Shown: piece after piece, positions 34,989 through 46,966 of the stretch
Layout of the letters: each line of letters starts with the position of its first letter
How positions within the stretch are numbered: the stretch's first letter is position 1
Source: Paragorgia papillata
Taxonomy: Eukaryota; Cnidaria; Anthozoa; Scleralcyonacea; Coralliidae
Assembly: GCA_035771165.1 (NCBI GenBank)
Contig: JAWNZC010000237.1
Span: 558,001 to 622,000, forward strand
Length of the DNA: 64,000 nucleotides
Reading direction: 5' to 3'
Position numbers and translations under genes: made by a program
Notes under the pieces: generated by a model
Told to the model about the DNA's origin: nothing
Database searches by the model: none
The model's input: only the letters and a program-made list of their open reading frames with translations

Positions 34989-36293
34989 ATGAATTACGCC
35001 GTGAACTCGGCTTCGGCCGTCTTCCAGAACAGACGGCCTTCATTCCAAAGCCTTTTTAAAATAGTCAGTCCACAAACTTCGACGCCAGTACGACGGATTA
35101 CGATCAATGTCGGCGGGGAACGATTTCAAACGTACGAAGAAACATTGGACCGTTACCCAGGCTCCTTACTGGGCTCGCATGTACGCCGTCAAGAGTTCTA
35201 CGACATAACACGTGACGAGCTCGTGTTTCCTTACCGAAACAAAGAAATATTCAACGCTATCTTGTTTTTCTACCAAGCTAAGATACTCTCTCGACCAGAT
35301 CATATTCCTCGCGAGGTCTTCGCTGAAGAGATCGATTTCTTTGGCTTAATGAGTTATTGCAATGAACGATTAACAGACGAGAGAGAGGAAATCACACAGA
35401 CATATCCAGAAAACAACACGCTTAGAAATCGGGTGTGGAACTTCTTCGAAAACCCAGAAACGAAACAAGCGCACGCTTTTGCAAAGATTAATCTCGTTTT
35501 AGTTTTTGTGTGGATAGTAATAAACTGCATTGAACCACATTATGCGTCGAGCGTTTCGACCTCTAACCGGACAGGAAATGGCTCGGGGGAGCTCAGAGAA
35601 GAGGTTGAACGAACAGACTGTGATCAAAGCTGGGATCAAGGGTTCTGGTTTATAATCAATACGCTTTTTGTAGTTTGGTTTTCTATTGATTACGTCATCC
35701 ATATCTTTAGCGCACCAAATGTACTTCGCTATGCTCTATCAGCCTCAGGGCTTATCGACCTGGTTACCATACTGCCTTACTATCTTGAACTGATCGCAAA
35801 GCATACTGGGACGCCTCTTTCGCCGCAGATGAAAGCCTTGACGTTCCTTCGAGTATTTCGACTTTTCAAGGCGTCGCGTTACAGTAGTTCTTTTCGAATC
35901 CTTGTGGAATCGTTGACTTCTAGTGCGCATGACTTTCCAGTATGGTTTCTGCTCATAATTATGCATATCTTCTTTTTCTCCAGTATTTTATTCTACATCG
36001 AACACGAAGTGGAGAACACGCAGTTCTCGCATATCCCGGATGCCATGTGGTTCACTGTTATCACTATGTGCGCAGTGGGTTATGGCGATGTTGTGCCGAA
36101 AAGCTCCCTGGGAAAGCTCGTGACGGCAATGGCTGCCGTGTCAGGAATTGTTATTGTGTACTGTATTCCAGCACCAACGCTAAAGAGTAACTTTGTCCGA
36201 CTGAATGCTCTTTACAAAGGCAAGAAACGACAAAAAAAGCGTCTGAAAATGAACGGAGTACACAGAGGGAACCATCACTCACAGCCAGATTAA
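34989..36293 (+). CDS. Shaker-type voltage-gated K+ channel subunit (Kv1-like), intronless, possibly modulatory
   Basis: A single uninterrupted frame of 434 residues in the order of a Kv1/Shaker alpha subunit: T1 tetramerisation domain (about 35-128, with ITINVGGERF and FYQAKILSRP), S1 (about 164-182), S2 (218-240), S3 (252-270, with IDLVTILPYY), S4 (281-300), S5 (313-335), pore with filter VGYGD (363-367), S6 (about 374-402) and a short basic tail. T1 shows Kv1 features and no zinc-binding motif of Kv2-4. Departures from Shaker: S4 keeps R288, R291, K294 and R297 but has K282 and T285 at the first two charge positions; the filter entrance is TMCAVGYGD instead of TMTTVGYGD; S6 has PAP (394-396) instead of PVP and one extra residue between the hinge glycine G386 and that motif. 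These suggest an electrically silent or modifying subunit that assembles through T1, as known for some cnidarian Shaker relatives; this is inference. No start competes with the ATG at 34989. Confidence 0.92.
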   Translation: MNYAVNSASAVFQNRRPSFQSLFKIVSPQTSTPVRRITINVGGERFQTYEETLDRYPGSLLGSHVRRQEFYDITRDELVFPYRNKEIFNAILFFYQAKILSRPDHIPREVFAEEIDFFGLMSYCNERLTDEREEITQTYPENNTLRNRVWNFFENPETKQAHAFAKINLVLVFVWIVINCIEPHYASSVSTSNRTGNGSGELREEVERTDCDQSWDQGFWFIINTLFVVWFSIDYVIHIFSAPNVLRYALSASGLIDLVTILPYYLELIAKHTGTPLSPQMKALTFLRVFRLFKASRYSSSFRILVESLTSSAHDFPVWFLLIIMHIFFFSSILFYIEHEVENTQFSHIPDAMWFTVITMCAVGYGDVVPKSSLGKLVTAMAAVSGIVIVYCIPAPTLKSNFVRLNALYKGKKRQKKRLKMNGVHRGNHHSQPD

Positions 36294-36389
36294 GGTTGTG
36301 CCCCCCCTGGAAGGTCCCCCCCTAAATCACTTAGTCATGCTCAATAAAAGTCAGCATTATCCGAACTGAATAAGATTCGTACTACAACA

Positions 36390-36560
36390 GTCGAACCTCT
36401 ATTAACGGACACCTCTATTAAGCGGACACCTATCTAAGGTCCCGACAATTGTTTTAATAAAACCCTATAGTTGTAACCTCTATTAAGCGGACACCTCTAT
36501 TAAGCGGAAGCGGACACTTATCTTGGGTCCCAATGAGCAGAATAACCTCTATTAAGCGCA
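36390..36560. repeat. CCTCTATTAAGCGGACA tandem repeat downstream of Kv gene
   Basis: ACCTCTATTAAGCGGACACC in at least five imperfect copies separated by GGTCCCGACA-like spacers. Confidence 0.8.
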
Positions 36561-37007
36561 CACGTGGAGTTGAAGATTAACGTTTTCTTTCAACATTAAT
36601 AATTTTACAAGGCATGCCGACAATCTAAGGCGACATATAGTCTAACTAATATAATGTTGCTATTTTTTGTAAAAGTTGGTCCCAATGTATTGCAAACTTT
36701 TTTCTATTTCATGTTTTGTTATATTTTGTAGTACTAAAATAAGTTAATGATAAACGGTGTCGGTTCTCGCTGTGTCGGGAACTTCAAAGCTGGGGCACCC
36801 GGGTATTTGCCCAACTAATAGAGTAATATAAAAGGGCTAGCTTAATCATGTACGGCTTACTTGTGACTCGATTGCGCTCCCACCCTTTTTTTCTTCTGCT
36901 TATTTATATGATTTCAATTTCAATTTAGTATATATTGTAGTATTCACAATTATATTAACCCATCCACATTTAGCAAGCTATTCAAGGTAGGGGTTATAAG
37001 TATCATT

Positions 37008-37120
37008 TATAGACCTTTCGCTCGGGGAATTCGATGAAATATTACCCCGAGGTATGCCCGAGGGATATATCATCTCGAGGGTAATATTTCATCGAATTCC
37101 CCGAGCGAAAGGTCTATAAA
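37008..37120. repeat. Palindrome, ~50-bp arms
   Basis: TATAGACCTTTCGCTCGGGG and its inverse, with GATGAAATATTACCC inside each arm. Confidence 0.75.
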
Positions 37121-38221
37121 TTATATATTATATCGAAACAATTAATCTTTCCCAAAAAAGCTTAAATAATGTTAATAAAGTTAGCTTAGCTTAACTTTTG
37201 TCCGCTTTTCATTGTCTGTTTCCATTCTTTTGTCGTCTCAAGGCTTCTGGATGCATTGTTTGTTGCTTTCTTTGTATTCCCTGAATCCTTATTTTCTTGT
37301 AACCTAACAATCTTCTTGTCAACATCTGAGTGTTCAGGCGAAACGTTTTCTTATCTCGCCAAACTCCGCCATTGTTGACAGCTTCGTGAATCGTGCGTGA
37401 CATTCACGCGTCGTACACGAACTCGAATACCCCGCTGTGGCGGTACGATAAATTAACTGGTGGTCACGTGGTACAAATCAAGCTCTCCGACTGTACAATT
37501 TACAGTTGAGATATAATATTAGTAAATATAATCAAGTTGTGAACTGTCTGAATTCACTATAGCTCAAACAGCCAACAAATTGAATTAAAAAGTATTAAAC
37601 TATTTCTTCTAGACAGTCTATAAGCTACAAAAACAACAGCCGATAAACTGCCTACAGTTAATACGAATAAGATTGGCAATACACACAAAAAGCTCTAAAG
37701 CAGAACTGACTGTTATAGAGTAATCACCAGAGTCGGCAATAAATACTATAAAGAATTCAAGTATTCAAAGACTTAAAGGGTATTGGCAATAAAAATTAAG
37801 TTTGTCTCTTTTGAAAGAACTCGTCAAATGGTATAAGAAGACCTTTTACAATTTTTCCGTATCTGTTTTGGTTTTGGAAATATTTCGACCAAACTCAACG
37901 TGCTGTCCGCCATCTTGGAATTATTTTCGATATGCAAAATTATGCATGTGACGACATAAGCAGGGTAAAGTGAAATTTTTATCTTGCCAACCTTATGACA
38001 TTATGAGCTAGAAACTCGATTTTTTGTTGCGCTATTTCCATTTTAAATTGACCCACAACATTTAAAAAGCCTTCCGTGGAAATTTGGGCACCCACGGAGT
38101 AGTTTCATCAGGTTTACCCTGCTGTGACGTCACCAATTTCCTAGTTAATAATATACATGAAAAAATATCTCGACTGTGATTGGCTGATTCCAGTGCAGTT
38201 AATCCCAAACAACAGTGCAGA

Positions 38222-38315
38222 ATTGTGTTATCACAGTGCAAAAATCTGTAATCACAGTGCAAAAATCTGTAATCACAGTGCAAAAATCTGTAATCACAGT
38301 GCAAAAATCTGTTAT
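38222..38315. repeat. 21-bp minisatellite, 4-5 units
   Basis: GTAATCACAGTGCAAAAATCT in tandem inside the 37773 foldback. Confidence 0.9.
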
Positions 38316-38629
38316 CACTAAGAACCAATCAAATTGATTGTACAGCGGATTTTTCCCGACACAAAACAAACAAAGATGGCGGACAAGATTCGGCGGTTTT
38401 GGGGATAATTTGTTCAAATTTGAAGCTAGTTATGCTTTAATATTGCCAAGTGAAGTACTTACAAGAAGACCAGAAGCTTCATTATGCCTCGAGTAAACTT
38501 TTTCAAGTAGTAAAGGAAGCGAAGCGTTTTTTAACAAATAAATATGCGAGGAGTGGACGGCTAAACACGTACGTTAAAATGTTAGTACAGTTGTTTTGAA
38601 CATTTTTTCATGTATATTATTAATAAGTA

Positions 38630-38785
38630 ATAGCATGGTTTCTCGTGCAATTCGGAAAAACATGCACTCGTGAGTTTTTCAAATACTTCAAATAGCACTC
38701 GTCCTTCGGACTTGTGCTATTTTGACAGTATTTGAAAAACTCACTCGTGCATGTTTTTTTCCAAATTGCACTCGAAACCATGCTA
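38630..38785. repeat. Palindrome with CTCGTCCTTCGGACTTG centre
   Basis: Arms AATAGCATGGTTTCTCGTGC / GCACTCGAAACCATGCTATT and CATGCACTCGTGAGTTTTTC. Confidence 0.7.
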
Positions 38786-40448
38786 TTACGGTATTACCTA
38801 TACTAATTAGACCCGATGTTACAACAAGATGGCGGACAGCACGTTGTCTTTGGTCGAAATATTTCAAAACACAAGAAAGATAGAGAAAAATTGTAAAAGG
38901 TCTTCTTATACCATTTGACGAGTTCTTTAAAATGAGACAAACTTAATTTTTATTGCCAATACCCTTTAAGCATGACTAAAAACGCAAAATATTTGAAAAG
39001 TTTCAAGAACCAAAAGTAACCACCCTTCTTGGGATCTTCTCCGTCCCCCTTGTTTAGTTTCATTTTCCCCTGGGCGGCTGGTTCATTGGGCGCCTAGTCT
39101 GTGTTATTTCTTTTCAACACTGCTCTAATGAGTTGTTTAGGCCAGCCGACGGGCTGTTAGTTATACCCCCCCCTGGTCATTCCTGTTTTCTTTGCTTGTC
39201 ACGAACAGTCGTTTCCTTAGTGGCTGGGTGCTCTTCTACAATTGTGAGTATATCTGCTGTCAATCAGTGGCGTAACTTTGGGCTAGGGTGGCGTAACTTT
39301 GGGCTAGGGTGCCACTGGCCCAAACTGAAAAGGCCCCCCCCCCGGCCCTGGGGGACTATGCCCCAGAAGTGCATTTTCGGCGATTTCTGCGAGGAATTTT
39401 CCAAAAAATTAATCGGTATAACCATAGTTAATAGAAAATAAACATGGTTTGGAAACCCAGCAAACTTCAAAGCGGTTAACAATCAAACGACGATTCATGT
39501 TGAAAGGTACATGAAGGTGCCAAATCCTTTGTTTTAGGTTTATTAATATTTAAACAGTACGGTTGAGCGATTCAACCCAAACGTTGCTATTGGATGATTG
39601 CTTCATTATACAGAAAACACAATATGTTCAGTAACCGTGAAAGTGCACAAATTTCCATAAAACTGAACAAAAACATAAAACAATGACTTTTGTTGAGCTT
39701 CCAAACCATGTTTCTATTAACTATGGTATAACAAGGGGAAATTCATCATTATATCAAACGTTTGTTAGATTATAAGAATATTTATCAACCCGTTACCCGA
39801 TGATACCGGCAGGCGAAGCCGTGTTATATCAAGAATATAGTCACTGACGAAAATACACTAATCACGTATAAACACCGGTTTTTTACAAACAAAACAAAAC
39901 AAACTAACCTGGCTCTTACACTGCTGCATTAAAAGCAAAAATAAAACATTTTGTTTTTATGATTTGGGTGAACACAAAAAAGGTTAGTCTAACTGCTATA
40001 CCCGAGATAATACAGGTCTTTTGACAATACACTTCAACTTTATAGTTAATATCCCGCCGTTTGACAGAGAAAACTTCACGATGGACTGGGCATCCGCAAA
40101 AACGGAAATTTGACCGTGAGCAAAAGGCCTGGGACAAGCAGCAGAATAGAAATTCATTTTCGTACCTTTATTAATTACCTGTTGCAATGTTCTGTATTTT
40201 TTTTTAAACTGTTTGAAACTTCGTACCAATATTTAAATGATGGACTATATCCAGTTCAACGACAACTGACTATTTCCCAATAAATACGTGAAAATGACGG
40301 AATGTCGAAATCCCCACAAAGGACATCCGACATCGACTAAGGGGCCCCCCTGTGACAGCCCCCCCCGGCTGTCAATCTCGTTTGCATCTCACCAAAACCG
40401 TAAGTACCATGGTTTACTCTTAGTTTAATATTAATTTCCTCCTTCTAG

Positions 40449-40593
40449 ACGGGTGACTTGCAGATTTCGGGATGGACAAGGTTCCGTTGATCGAGGGGAT
40501 CAGCAGGTCCCTGTTAATGTCGCATCGTTGCTTGTTGCAGTCGGCATACTAGCTACTGATTCCATCCCTCCGATCTGCATTCCACCATCATAG
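40449..40593 (+). CDS. Candidate terminal exon, unknown
   Basis: A good acceptor (TTTCCTCCTTCTAG) at 40448 is followed by an open phase-2 frame of 48 codons ending TAG, with a hydrophobic stretch VPVNVASLLVAVGILA. No upstream partner exon was identified on this strand, and the flanks are repeat-rich, so this may be chance. Confidence 0.15.
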
Positions 40594-40959
40594 GTAGAAT
40601 AGCGAGCGTGTTTATCATACTGTGTCGCATGCTACAGTTTTGCGTTATGCAAGCCTTGGGCTAGTTGAGAACCGTGTAGATCATTAATGTTTGGTGTAAG
40701 TGAGATCTCATAATCAGATATCAGAAATAATTGGATTGCTCCAACCAATCAATTATAATCTGATTACTGTAATCAGGGCTATCCATGTATGGACATATTG
40801 TACAGTACTTAATTACATTAAGCATTTAATGATGATGCTCATCGACGGTAGGAATAGCAAATGTCTTTTGCATCTCATTATTGATTGTTATTGTTATTTT
40901 TATCTGATTGGCTTATTTTTGGTCACATGATTATCCTTCTTATATAAGCTTGTTGTTTG

Positions 40960-41110
40960 TTTACACTCTTTACGTTTCTCTCTGACGAAGGGCCTTCGCT
41001 CGAAACGTTAGACTCCTACGTTCTCTGTTTCGGCAGTATATCTAACCTTACTATATTTCGATTGTTGTTTCAACACTGCGTAGGCACGCAGCACACTCCT
41101 TTTATTTCAC
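40960..41110 (+). repeat. Dispersed repeat with hammerhead-like core (CTGACGA...GAAACG)
   Basis: CTCTGACGAAGGGCCTTCGC then TCGAAACGTTAGACTCCTAC then GTTCTCTGTTTCGGCAG. The same unit in the minus orientation is at 53339-53465, and related forms at 13485-13570, 25125-25215, 33735-33835, 51585-51640 and 52205-52375. Confidence 0.7.
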
Positions 41111-41630
41111 TATTTGGATTCTTAATTAAGTTGCCTGTTCTGTTTAATGATGCATGCCAATTATCCAAGTAAACATGGTATTTTTGAAGCGACAAAAACA
41201 TCATCACATTGCTTAAAAATACAGGAACCACTGAGTTTTTTTATAAAATACAAAACAACGGTAATTTCGAAAACGGTAAAAAATGTTTAACGATTTTATA
41301 ATAAAATGTTTACCATTTTCGCAGTTACCGTTCACGGCGTTGTTTTGTACATTGCTTAAAGTTTCGGATCAATTTTTAATAATCATAGTCAAATAACTGT
41401 ATATATACAGTGAATATGTCCTGTATTTGTGTCATTAAACTGTCTTTGTGAATTTCATTAATTTTACTATTTAAACTAAGTCGTGTACGGTGGTGATTAA
41501 TAAAGACAAGTTAAGAAGACAAGTTTGAAGACAAGTTATTAGCATGATTACAATACTTGGGAAGCTTAGTCTACTGTATGCTAAACCTAAAGTATTTTCA
41601 TACTATATAATTATTTCAAAAATCTTACAC

Positions 41631-42102
41631 AGGAAATGAAATGAAAATTATGTTTGCTCTATCTTCAAGATCTCTTAAACAGTTTTTCCATATTTCACTT
41701 CGTTCTCAAGTTATTTAGATTAGTTTGACATGTAAATGAGATGAACTGTGACATAATGTACAGATAAATGCGAGTTTTATAGAAAATCATGTATATCTTT
41801 GACATTATCGAGCAAAATTTGGTCTAAAAATATTTAGTGTGATATTTAGTGTGTCGAGGTCCATATAGTTGCAAAGTTTTAAATAATATTGTTTAATAAT
41901 TCCAAAGATATACATGATTTTCCAATAACTCACAATTACCTGTACATAACTTTACATCATAGCTTATCTCATTTACATATCAAACAATTCTAAATAACTT
42001 GTGAACAAAGTGAAATATGGAAAAACTGTAAGTCATTCTTTATTACTTTCAGGAGATTGTGAAGATGAAACAAACTTAATTTTCATTTCCTTTCCCCTTT
42101 AA
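41631..42102. mobile_element. T2-like foldback element, diverged
   Basis: Arms AGGAAATGAAATGAAAATTA / TTAATTTTCATTTCC with right end TTTCCCCTTTAA; interior contains CATGTAAATGAGATGAACTG in the same relative position as the other family members. Confidence 0.55.
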
Positions 42103-42432
42103 TTAACACATTTGGCATTTGTTATTAATAAGTTCTTATAGAAGCAAAGTAAGTCTTTGAAATTCCTAATTCCTATGCATTTGTCTCTTGTCAAACAAAT
42201 GCATAATTACCTACTCTTAAATAGTTTATATTTAAACAACAAGTATACTAATTCTTTAAAGTGTACTAACCTTCATATATGCAATGCTTAACTTGCAGCC
42301 AAACTCAAGAATTGTGGTCATATATTGAATAGTGTCAACCACATCACTCAGACCTTTGTGACTCTGTGATAGTCCCTGCTTTTAAAAAGCTTTAAAATAT
42401 ACCATTCAAGTTCTGTCTTCAAGCAAAAGCCA

Positions 42433-44778
42433 CTACTCTTTCCATCGATGTCCACACTGGCAACATTTATAAAAAGTTGTCATGGGTTCATCAGCAGAAC
42501 GTGTCTGCATCTGCATAAAATATGCTCGATCATGTTCACACTTAGGACAGCGTTCTTAATAAAAAATAAAATAACTAATGAGTGAGTGCTTACTGTAATA
42601 AGCTTAGGGAAAAAACTTCATATGCAGTAGCAGACTGGATGATATATGAAGTACTGATACTCCCATAGACCATATTCATAAATGGCCGTGGAATTAATAT
42701 TCTTTTATGTGCATATAAATTAGCCCCTCTGAACCCTCAGAATCTTTCCTCCAAAACGACAGGGTTTGAGATCAAAATTTTTCGGTGGTATCCCCAAGGG
42801 ATACCAGCATCTCTGAACTTGGTATCCCAAATGAAAATTTGGTATCCAAATTTTTGATACCAGAAAATACACGGTGCTTCTTAATATCAGATGTTATGAA
42901 CTAAGAACTTACAATAAACGAAGAGCGAGCTTCCCACTTCAATAGACCTTTCCGCATGAAGTGGGTGGATAACACATTGAGAGATTTGATTGGCTCTCGC
43001 AACTGACTTCGGACATCCAAAACTTTGGACAAACATTAGACATTAGCCAATCAGATTTGTCAAAAAGAAAGATCACGTGATCCATTCATTTCATGTGGAA
43101 AGGTCTATTGAATTGATTAGAATCTCGGCTGTCAAAGGGTATTGATTGGGCATTTTCTCTCCTTTGCATGGTTACTGAGGTCTAACATGAAGTAGCTACG
43201 GTGCTTAGACGGGAGACCGCTGGTGTGAGGAATGTGGGTGGAAGGTCAGATTTTCGCGAAATATTACATGCCAGCTACAGTGTATTAAACCATGATTAAA
43301 CTTACATTATGTTAACGAAAATGGAATAAAAACACGCTGAAATGGGTGCCAACTTCTTTCTGACTTAAAGTAATTTCTAAGATATAGTTATCTTGGTTAA
43401 TATTGGTATTTTAGCAAGATTTCCTTGGTATCCCAATGGGATACCAAGGTTTCAACATCTGGTATCCAAAATTAAAAACTGGTATCGTCGGGATACTGGG
43501 ATACCGCAAATCTCGAACCCTAAAAACAAGGTTACCTCTAACCTTTTTTCTAACCTCTAACAATTTAAAATCCTTTTATGTGCATATAAATTAGCCGAGG
43601 GGCCATTTATGAATAAGGTCTATAGGGTCCATTTGTAGGCTGTGTTGGGTGAGTTCTGAAGGCTGTTGGGTCAGTTCAAAAGACTATTGGCCATTTCTCA
43701 AAAGAGTCGAAGACTGGTAAAGAGCATTGAGCACTGGTGTTCTTGGGATGGTTTGGAGGGACAGTTTCATTGTGCTTACACTACCAAGCATGAAATCTGT
43801 CCCTTCAAATGATCCCAAGTACCCAGTGGCTTGGTGGCAGGGAGGCTGGCTGGGGGGGGGGGCTAAGCCCCCCCCCCAGCTGGGGTTGCAGAAGGGGCAC
43901 CAAAACTAGCAAGGGCGCCAAAACTTAACAAAATAAACCTATTTCTTTGTATAGCTACATAGGTCTTCAATGGGGGGATATAAAGATCTGAAATCTGTAA
44001 TCTTTTGTGTTTTCTATGAAGTTTTATCATCTTCAGAATTCTGTAAAATCTCACTCCAAAATGCAGGAAATGGCATGTCAGAGACTCTAGATTTCAAAAT
44101 TTTCCAGGGGTGCAACTTTGGCACTCGCATTGGCGTGGCATTTGAGAGAACCCGTTGTTCGTTGTAATATTATATATGCTACTTGAGTTATTTTAAAACA
44201 AAAAATGTGATCATTTATCAAATACAGTAATGTACATCTTTTTTTCCTTTTTTAACTGGATCGGCTCCTATTTTAACCAGATTGTTAACCTGACCATTTT
44301 ACAGCCAGGCTTCCAGTCATCTCTCTGTGGGCTTGCTGGCTCCCAGAAAATTTTAGGCCATTCGTAGCCCCATATTTAGAGATATTGAAGAAATATTTTG
44401 GAAGACAAAAAGAAAACAACGACAAACGTTATGTCATTATTTTCTTTCCTCAACAGGCTCAAATATTTTCACCCTCATGGTCTCACCTTCTGTTGAATCA
44501 ACATTTTCCCATGCTGCTTTACCACCAAGAACATCATCAACCTCCTTAAGCTTTGGATAAATCTTGCTTCCAACCTGAGAAAGTTACAAAATACAATCAC
44601 ACTTTACTTAAGAGAGATGAAACTATTATTCCAAGGAGAAATAGTGGTTGAAGTTAAATACCTTTTTTGAAATGTTGTAAACATAAGGACATGTCTGACA
44701 AGCAAATCTGTACGAACTCACACCAGAACCTTCTTCTACGGTCAGAAAATTGGAGCAAGTTGGACAAAATAAAAGCAT
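42433..44778 (-). CDS. POLR3K: DNA-directed RNA polymerase III subunit RPC10 (POLR3K), 3 exons
   Basis: Exons in transcript order: 44778-44662, 44574-44487, 42554-42433; 117+88+122 nt give 108 codons and a TAG stop, the same length as human POLR3K as I recall it. All junctions are GT-AG and in phase (0, then 1). The N-terminal zinc ribbon (MLLFCPTC at 1-8, CQTCPYVYN at 27-35) is followed by a linker with [13 protein letters not shown] and AAWENVDST, and a C-terminal TFIIS-like ribbon with [20 protein letters not shown] and CCQCGHRW. The conserved acidic hairpin RSADEPMT, which in this family stimulates RNA cleavage and termination by Pol III, is intact. Human POLR3K has two extra residues in the last cysteine pair region (CCNAQCGH); here the segment is CCQCGH. 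Intron 2 (1.9 kb) holds a foldback element, a GTGCATATAA-family element and others nested in it. Housekeeping nuclear gene; no sign of decay. Confidence 0.95.
42666..43621. mobile_element. GTGCATATAA-family foldback in POLR3K intron 2, with two nested inserts
   Basis: Outer ends AGACCATATTCATAAATGGC and GCCATTTATGAATAAGGTCT, each followed by TTTTATGTGCATATAAATTA. Inside at about 42763-43520 is an element with ends AGGGTTTGAGATC / CTCGAACCCT and GGTATCC words, and inside that a palindrome with ends CAATAGACCTTTCC / GGAAAGGTCTATTG (42941-43110). Confidence 0.7.
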
Positions 44779-45324
44779 ATCTTTGATATTAGTCTTTACA
44801 AAGCAAAGAATAGTTGTTTTAAAAGCATAAACGCATGCACCTCCATTTTGAATTTAAATACAGGACTGTGCGGGGCCTAGAAACTAGAAAGCAAATCACG
44901 TGACACGCGCGGAAAGGACTGTTCGATTTTATTTTTTTTTTGTTTCTTTCTCTAGTCTTTTTTTTCTTCTTTCTTTTATTTCTCTAGTCCTTCTTTCTTC
45001 CTTCCTTCTTTGTGTATGATTGTCTTGGTTTAACAAGTCAAATTTAAAAATTATCTCCGGGCTCTATTGAGTAGCTGGGTAATTGTTAACAACCTAATTA
45101 TAATATATTTACAAAACTATACAAATTATTAAAAAAAAACCCAACAAACTATATGAAACTAATGAAAAACTATTTTAAGCCCTAGATGATTTAAATAAGT
45201 TTTTAATGCGGATTGCGCCAAAAATTACCGCTTTTTTGCATCTGCTTTAGGACAGCCTGTGTTAAACTTTTCATTGCCCAACAGCGCGGCTAACGAAGTC
45301 TATCTTATTAATTTATTTTATTTC

Positions 45325-45390
45325 CTTCCTTCTTTCTTTCTTTCTTTCTTTTGTAATGGGTGTAGATTATAAAGAAAACTTTCTTTCTTC

Positions 45391-45470
<80 letters not shown>

Positions 45471-45500
45471 TTTCTTTCTTTCTTTCTTTCTTTCTTTTGT
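45325..45500. repeat. (TTTC)n microsatellite
   Basis: Nearly pure TTTC/TTCT repeat; another pyrimidine tract at 44928-45010. Confidence 0.95.
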
Positions 45501-45880
45501 TGTCGTTGTTGTTGCTATTTTGCTTCCTTTGGTACTTAATTAACAATATGGTTGATTTAACTTATGTGCTTTTCATCGAATCCATGAACATATTTTTATA
45601 CAAGATTTACACATCAAATAATTAAATTATTAGTTATATTTTTATGCAATAAAAATCCCAGCTGCAAAGCTAAGATACGTTTAGTATGTAGTCCAAAGCT
45701 GGTTTTCCTCTTGCGAATAAACTCGCGCAAATCAAACTTTTCTTTTGCATGTCTTATGAGCTCTCGGCTGGAACTAATGAGAAATCTATCTAACTTTTAC
45801 GTAATAGATCAAACACGAGATTGAGTGTTTCACGAGAAAACAAATGAAAAACTAGGGCGTAGCCTCGAGGGTTTTATTCA

Positions 45881-46078
45881 GGGCCGTCGAGAGCCAGAAC
45901 GGGCCCCAGGTCATAATTTGCGTGCGGCCCCCTTCCGATATTTTTACCAAGGTTTTACTGGGCCCCAGCGGTAAGTTTTTGATAATTATTATAATATATG
46001 ATACATCTTCATAGACTGAATTTTTAGCGGGCCCGGGGTAATTACCCCGCCTACACCACCCCCTCTCGACGGCACTGC
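45881..46078. mobile_element. Short hAT-like element, CAGGGCCGTCGAGAG termini
   Basis: CAGGGCCGTCGAGAG at the left and CTCTCGACGGCACTG at the right, with GGGCCCC blocks inside. Similar to the element at 32871 in termini and G/C blocks; target duplication not clear. Confidence 0.45.
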
Positions 46079-46621
46079 TTTTATTGTTTTCGAGTGTTTG
46101 AAGTCCCCTGATGAAACACGATAAACGAGCGTTTGATCTGGCTTCTCAAACGAGTTTTGCGGTGTTTTAATTTCATTGATTTCAATATGCAGATTAAGAA
46201 ATGTGATCCAGTTCACTAGGAAGTTTCCTACAGGTTTTCATTGGGTATCTCATGCATGCGATGTGGTATACGTTCACGGATTATTAATAATTAATTATTA
46301 TTACTAATTATTATTAATTAGTTTGATTAGCGCAAAAAATATTCCCAAGAGAAAAATACCCCCAGTTGCTTTTTGCGGTTCCCCCCTCCTGGATTTAATT
46401 TTTTTTAATTTTGAGAATTTTTTGCCCCCCCCCCCCCCAATCATTTCCTGTGATTTTTCATTGGTGGAGCCCTACTTCCGGTCCAGACGCTAGTATATAA
46501 ACCATTACGACATAGTTGACCTCCATGGGAGAAGGACGTGTCGCTAAGAGTTCCAGTGCCATGACTCACTGACCTTCGTCGGAGTCAGACGTGTTTTTTT
46601 TCAGCTCCTCAAGATGGAACT

Positions 46622-46966
46622 TTGTCCAGAGGAAATTTGGACTCAATTTGGACAGAAAGAGATGTGAAAGTTCTGGATGTCGATAAGAAAGCTGTCAATC
46701 TAAAGTGTTCAGATGACATCGAAGAAGTTTTGGTACAATTTGCTGGGAATTCAGTGTCACTGGCCACTTCGAAGCACCGCGGGTGTGAGCGTGCTGAGGA
46801 TCTCGACGCCATTATCCTAACTTACGATCCTGTCATTTTGAAGACCAAGAGAATGGCTGGTTTGAAAGGAAGAGTTTGCGTTGAGTTGAGTAGAAGAGGA
46901 TATATAACCCGTGGGTTAGGGTTAATAACGCCAGTAAATTGGTTAGGGTTAATAACGTCTGGCTAA
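46622..46966 (+). CDS. Unrecognised ORF, possible gene or exon fragment
   Basis: An open frame with ordinary amino-acid composition (IWTERDVKVLDVDKKAVNLK, then CSDDIEEVLVQFAG) for about 80 codons before it runs into the dispersed ACGCCAGACG repeat near 46950. A T-rich tract ending in CAG precedes it at about 46590-46604, and a TATATAAACC box lies at 46495, so it might be a spliced exon or a decayed copy. No ATG begins the frame in a good context and I recognise no family. The composition and alternating hydrophobic pattern hint at a beta-rich fold, nothing more. Confidence 0.25.
   Translation: MSRGNLDSIWTERDVKVLDVDKKAVNLKCSDDIEEVLVQFAGNSVSLATSKHRGCERAEDLDAIILTYDPVILKTKRMAGLKGRVCVELSRRGYITRGLGLITPVNWLGLITSG

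Larger units (their letters stand above)
37773..38969. mobile_element. T2/Kolobok-like foldback, longest copy, with inserts
   Basis: TTAAAGGGTATTGGCAATAA... to ...TTGCCAATACCCTTTAA, 1.2 kb. The arms match; the centre contains a 21-bp minisatellite (38222-38315), a start-like ATGGCGGACAAGATTCGG that stops after ten codons, and a separate palindrome at 38630-38785. Confidence 0.7.

Noticed and set aside
34989..36293. Kv locus as a processed pseudogene
   Set aside because: Frame is intact for 434 codons with all six membrane segments and T1; no A tail or target duplication was seen, and intronless Shaker-type genes are known in cnidarians.
37209..37403. 64-codon minus-strand ORF (MSRTIHEAVNN...)
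   Set aside because: Basic composition and start near ATGTCACGC look gene-like, but no partner exon or family was recognised.
38199..38328. CRISPR-like direct repeats
   Set aside because: 21-bp units abut with no unique spacers; a minisatellite in a eukaryotic foldback element.
39996..40229. 77-codon minus-strand ORF
   Set aside because: No recognisable domain or splice signals; lies in repeat-rich DNA.
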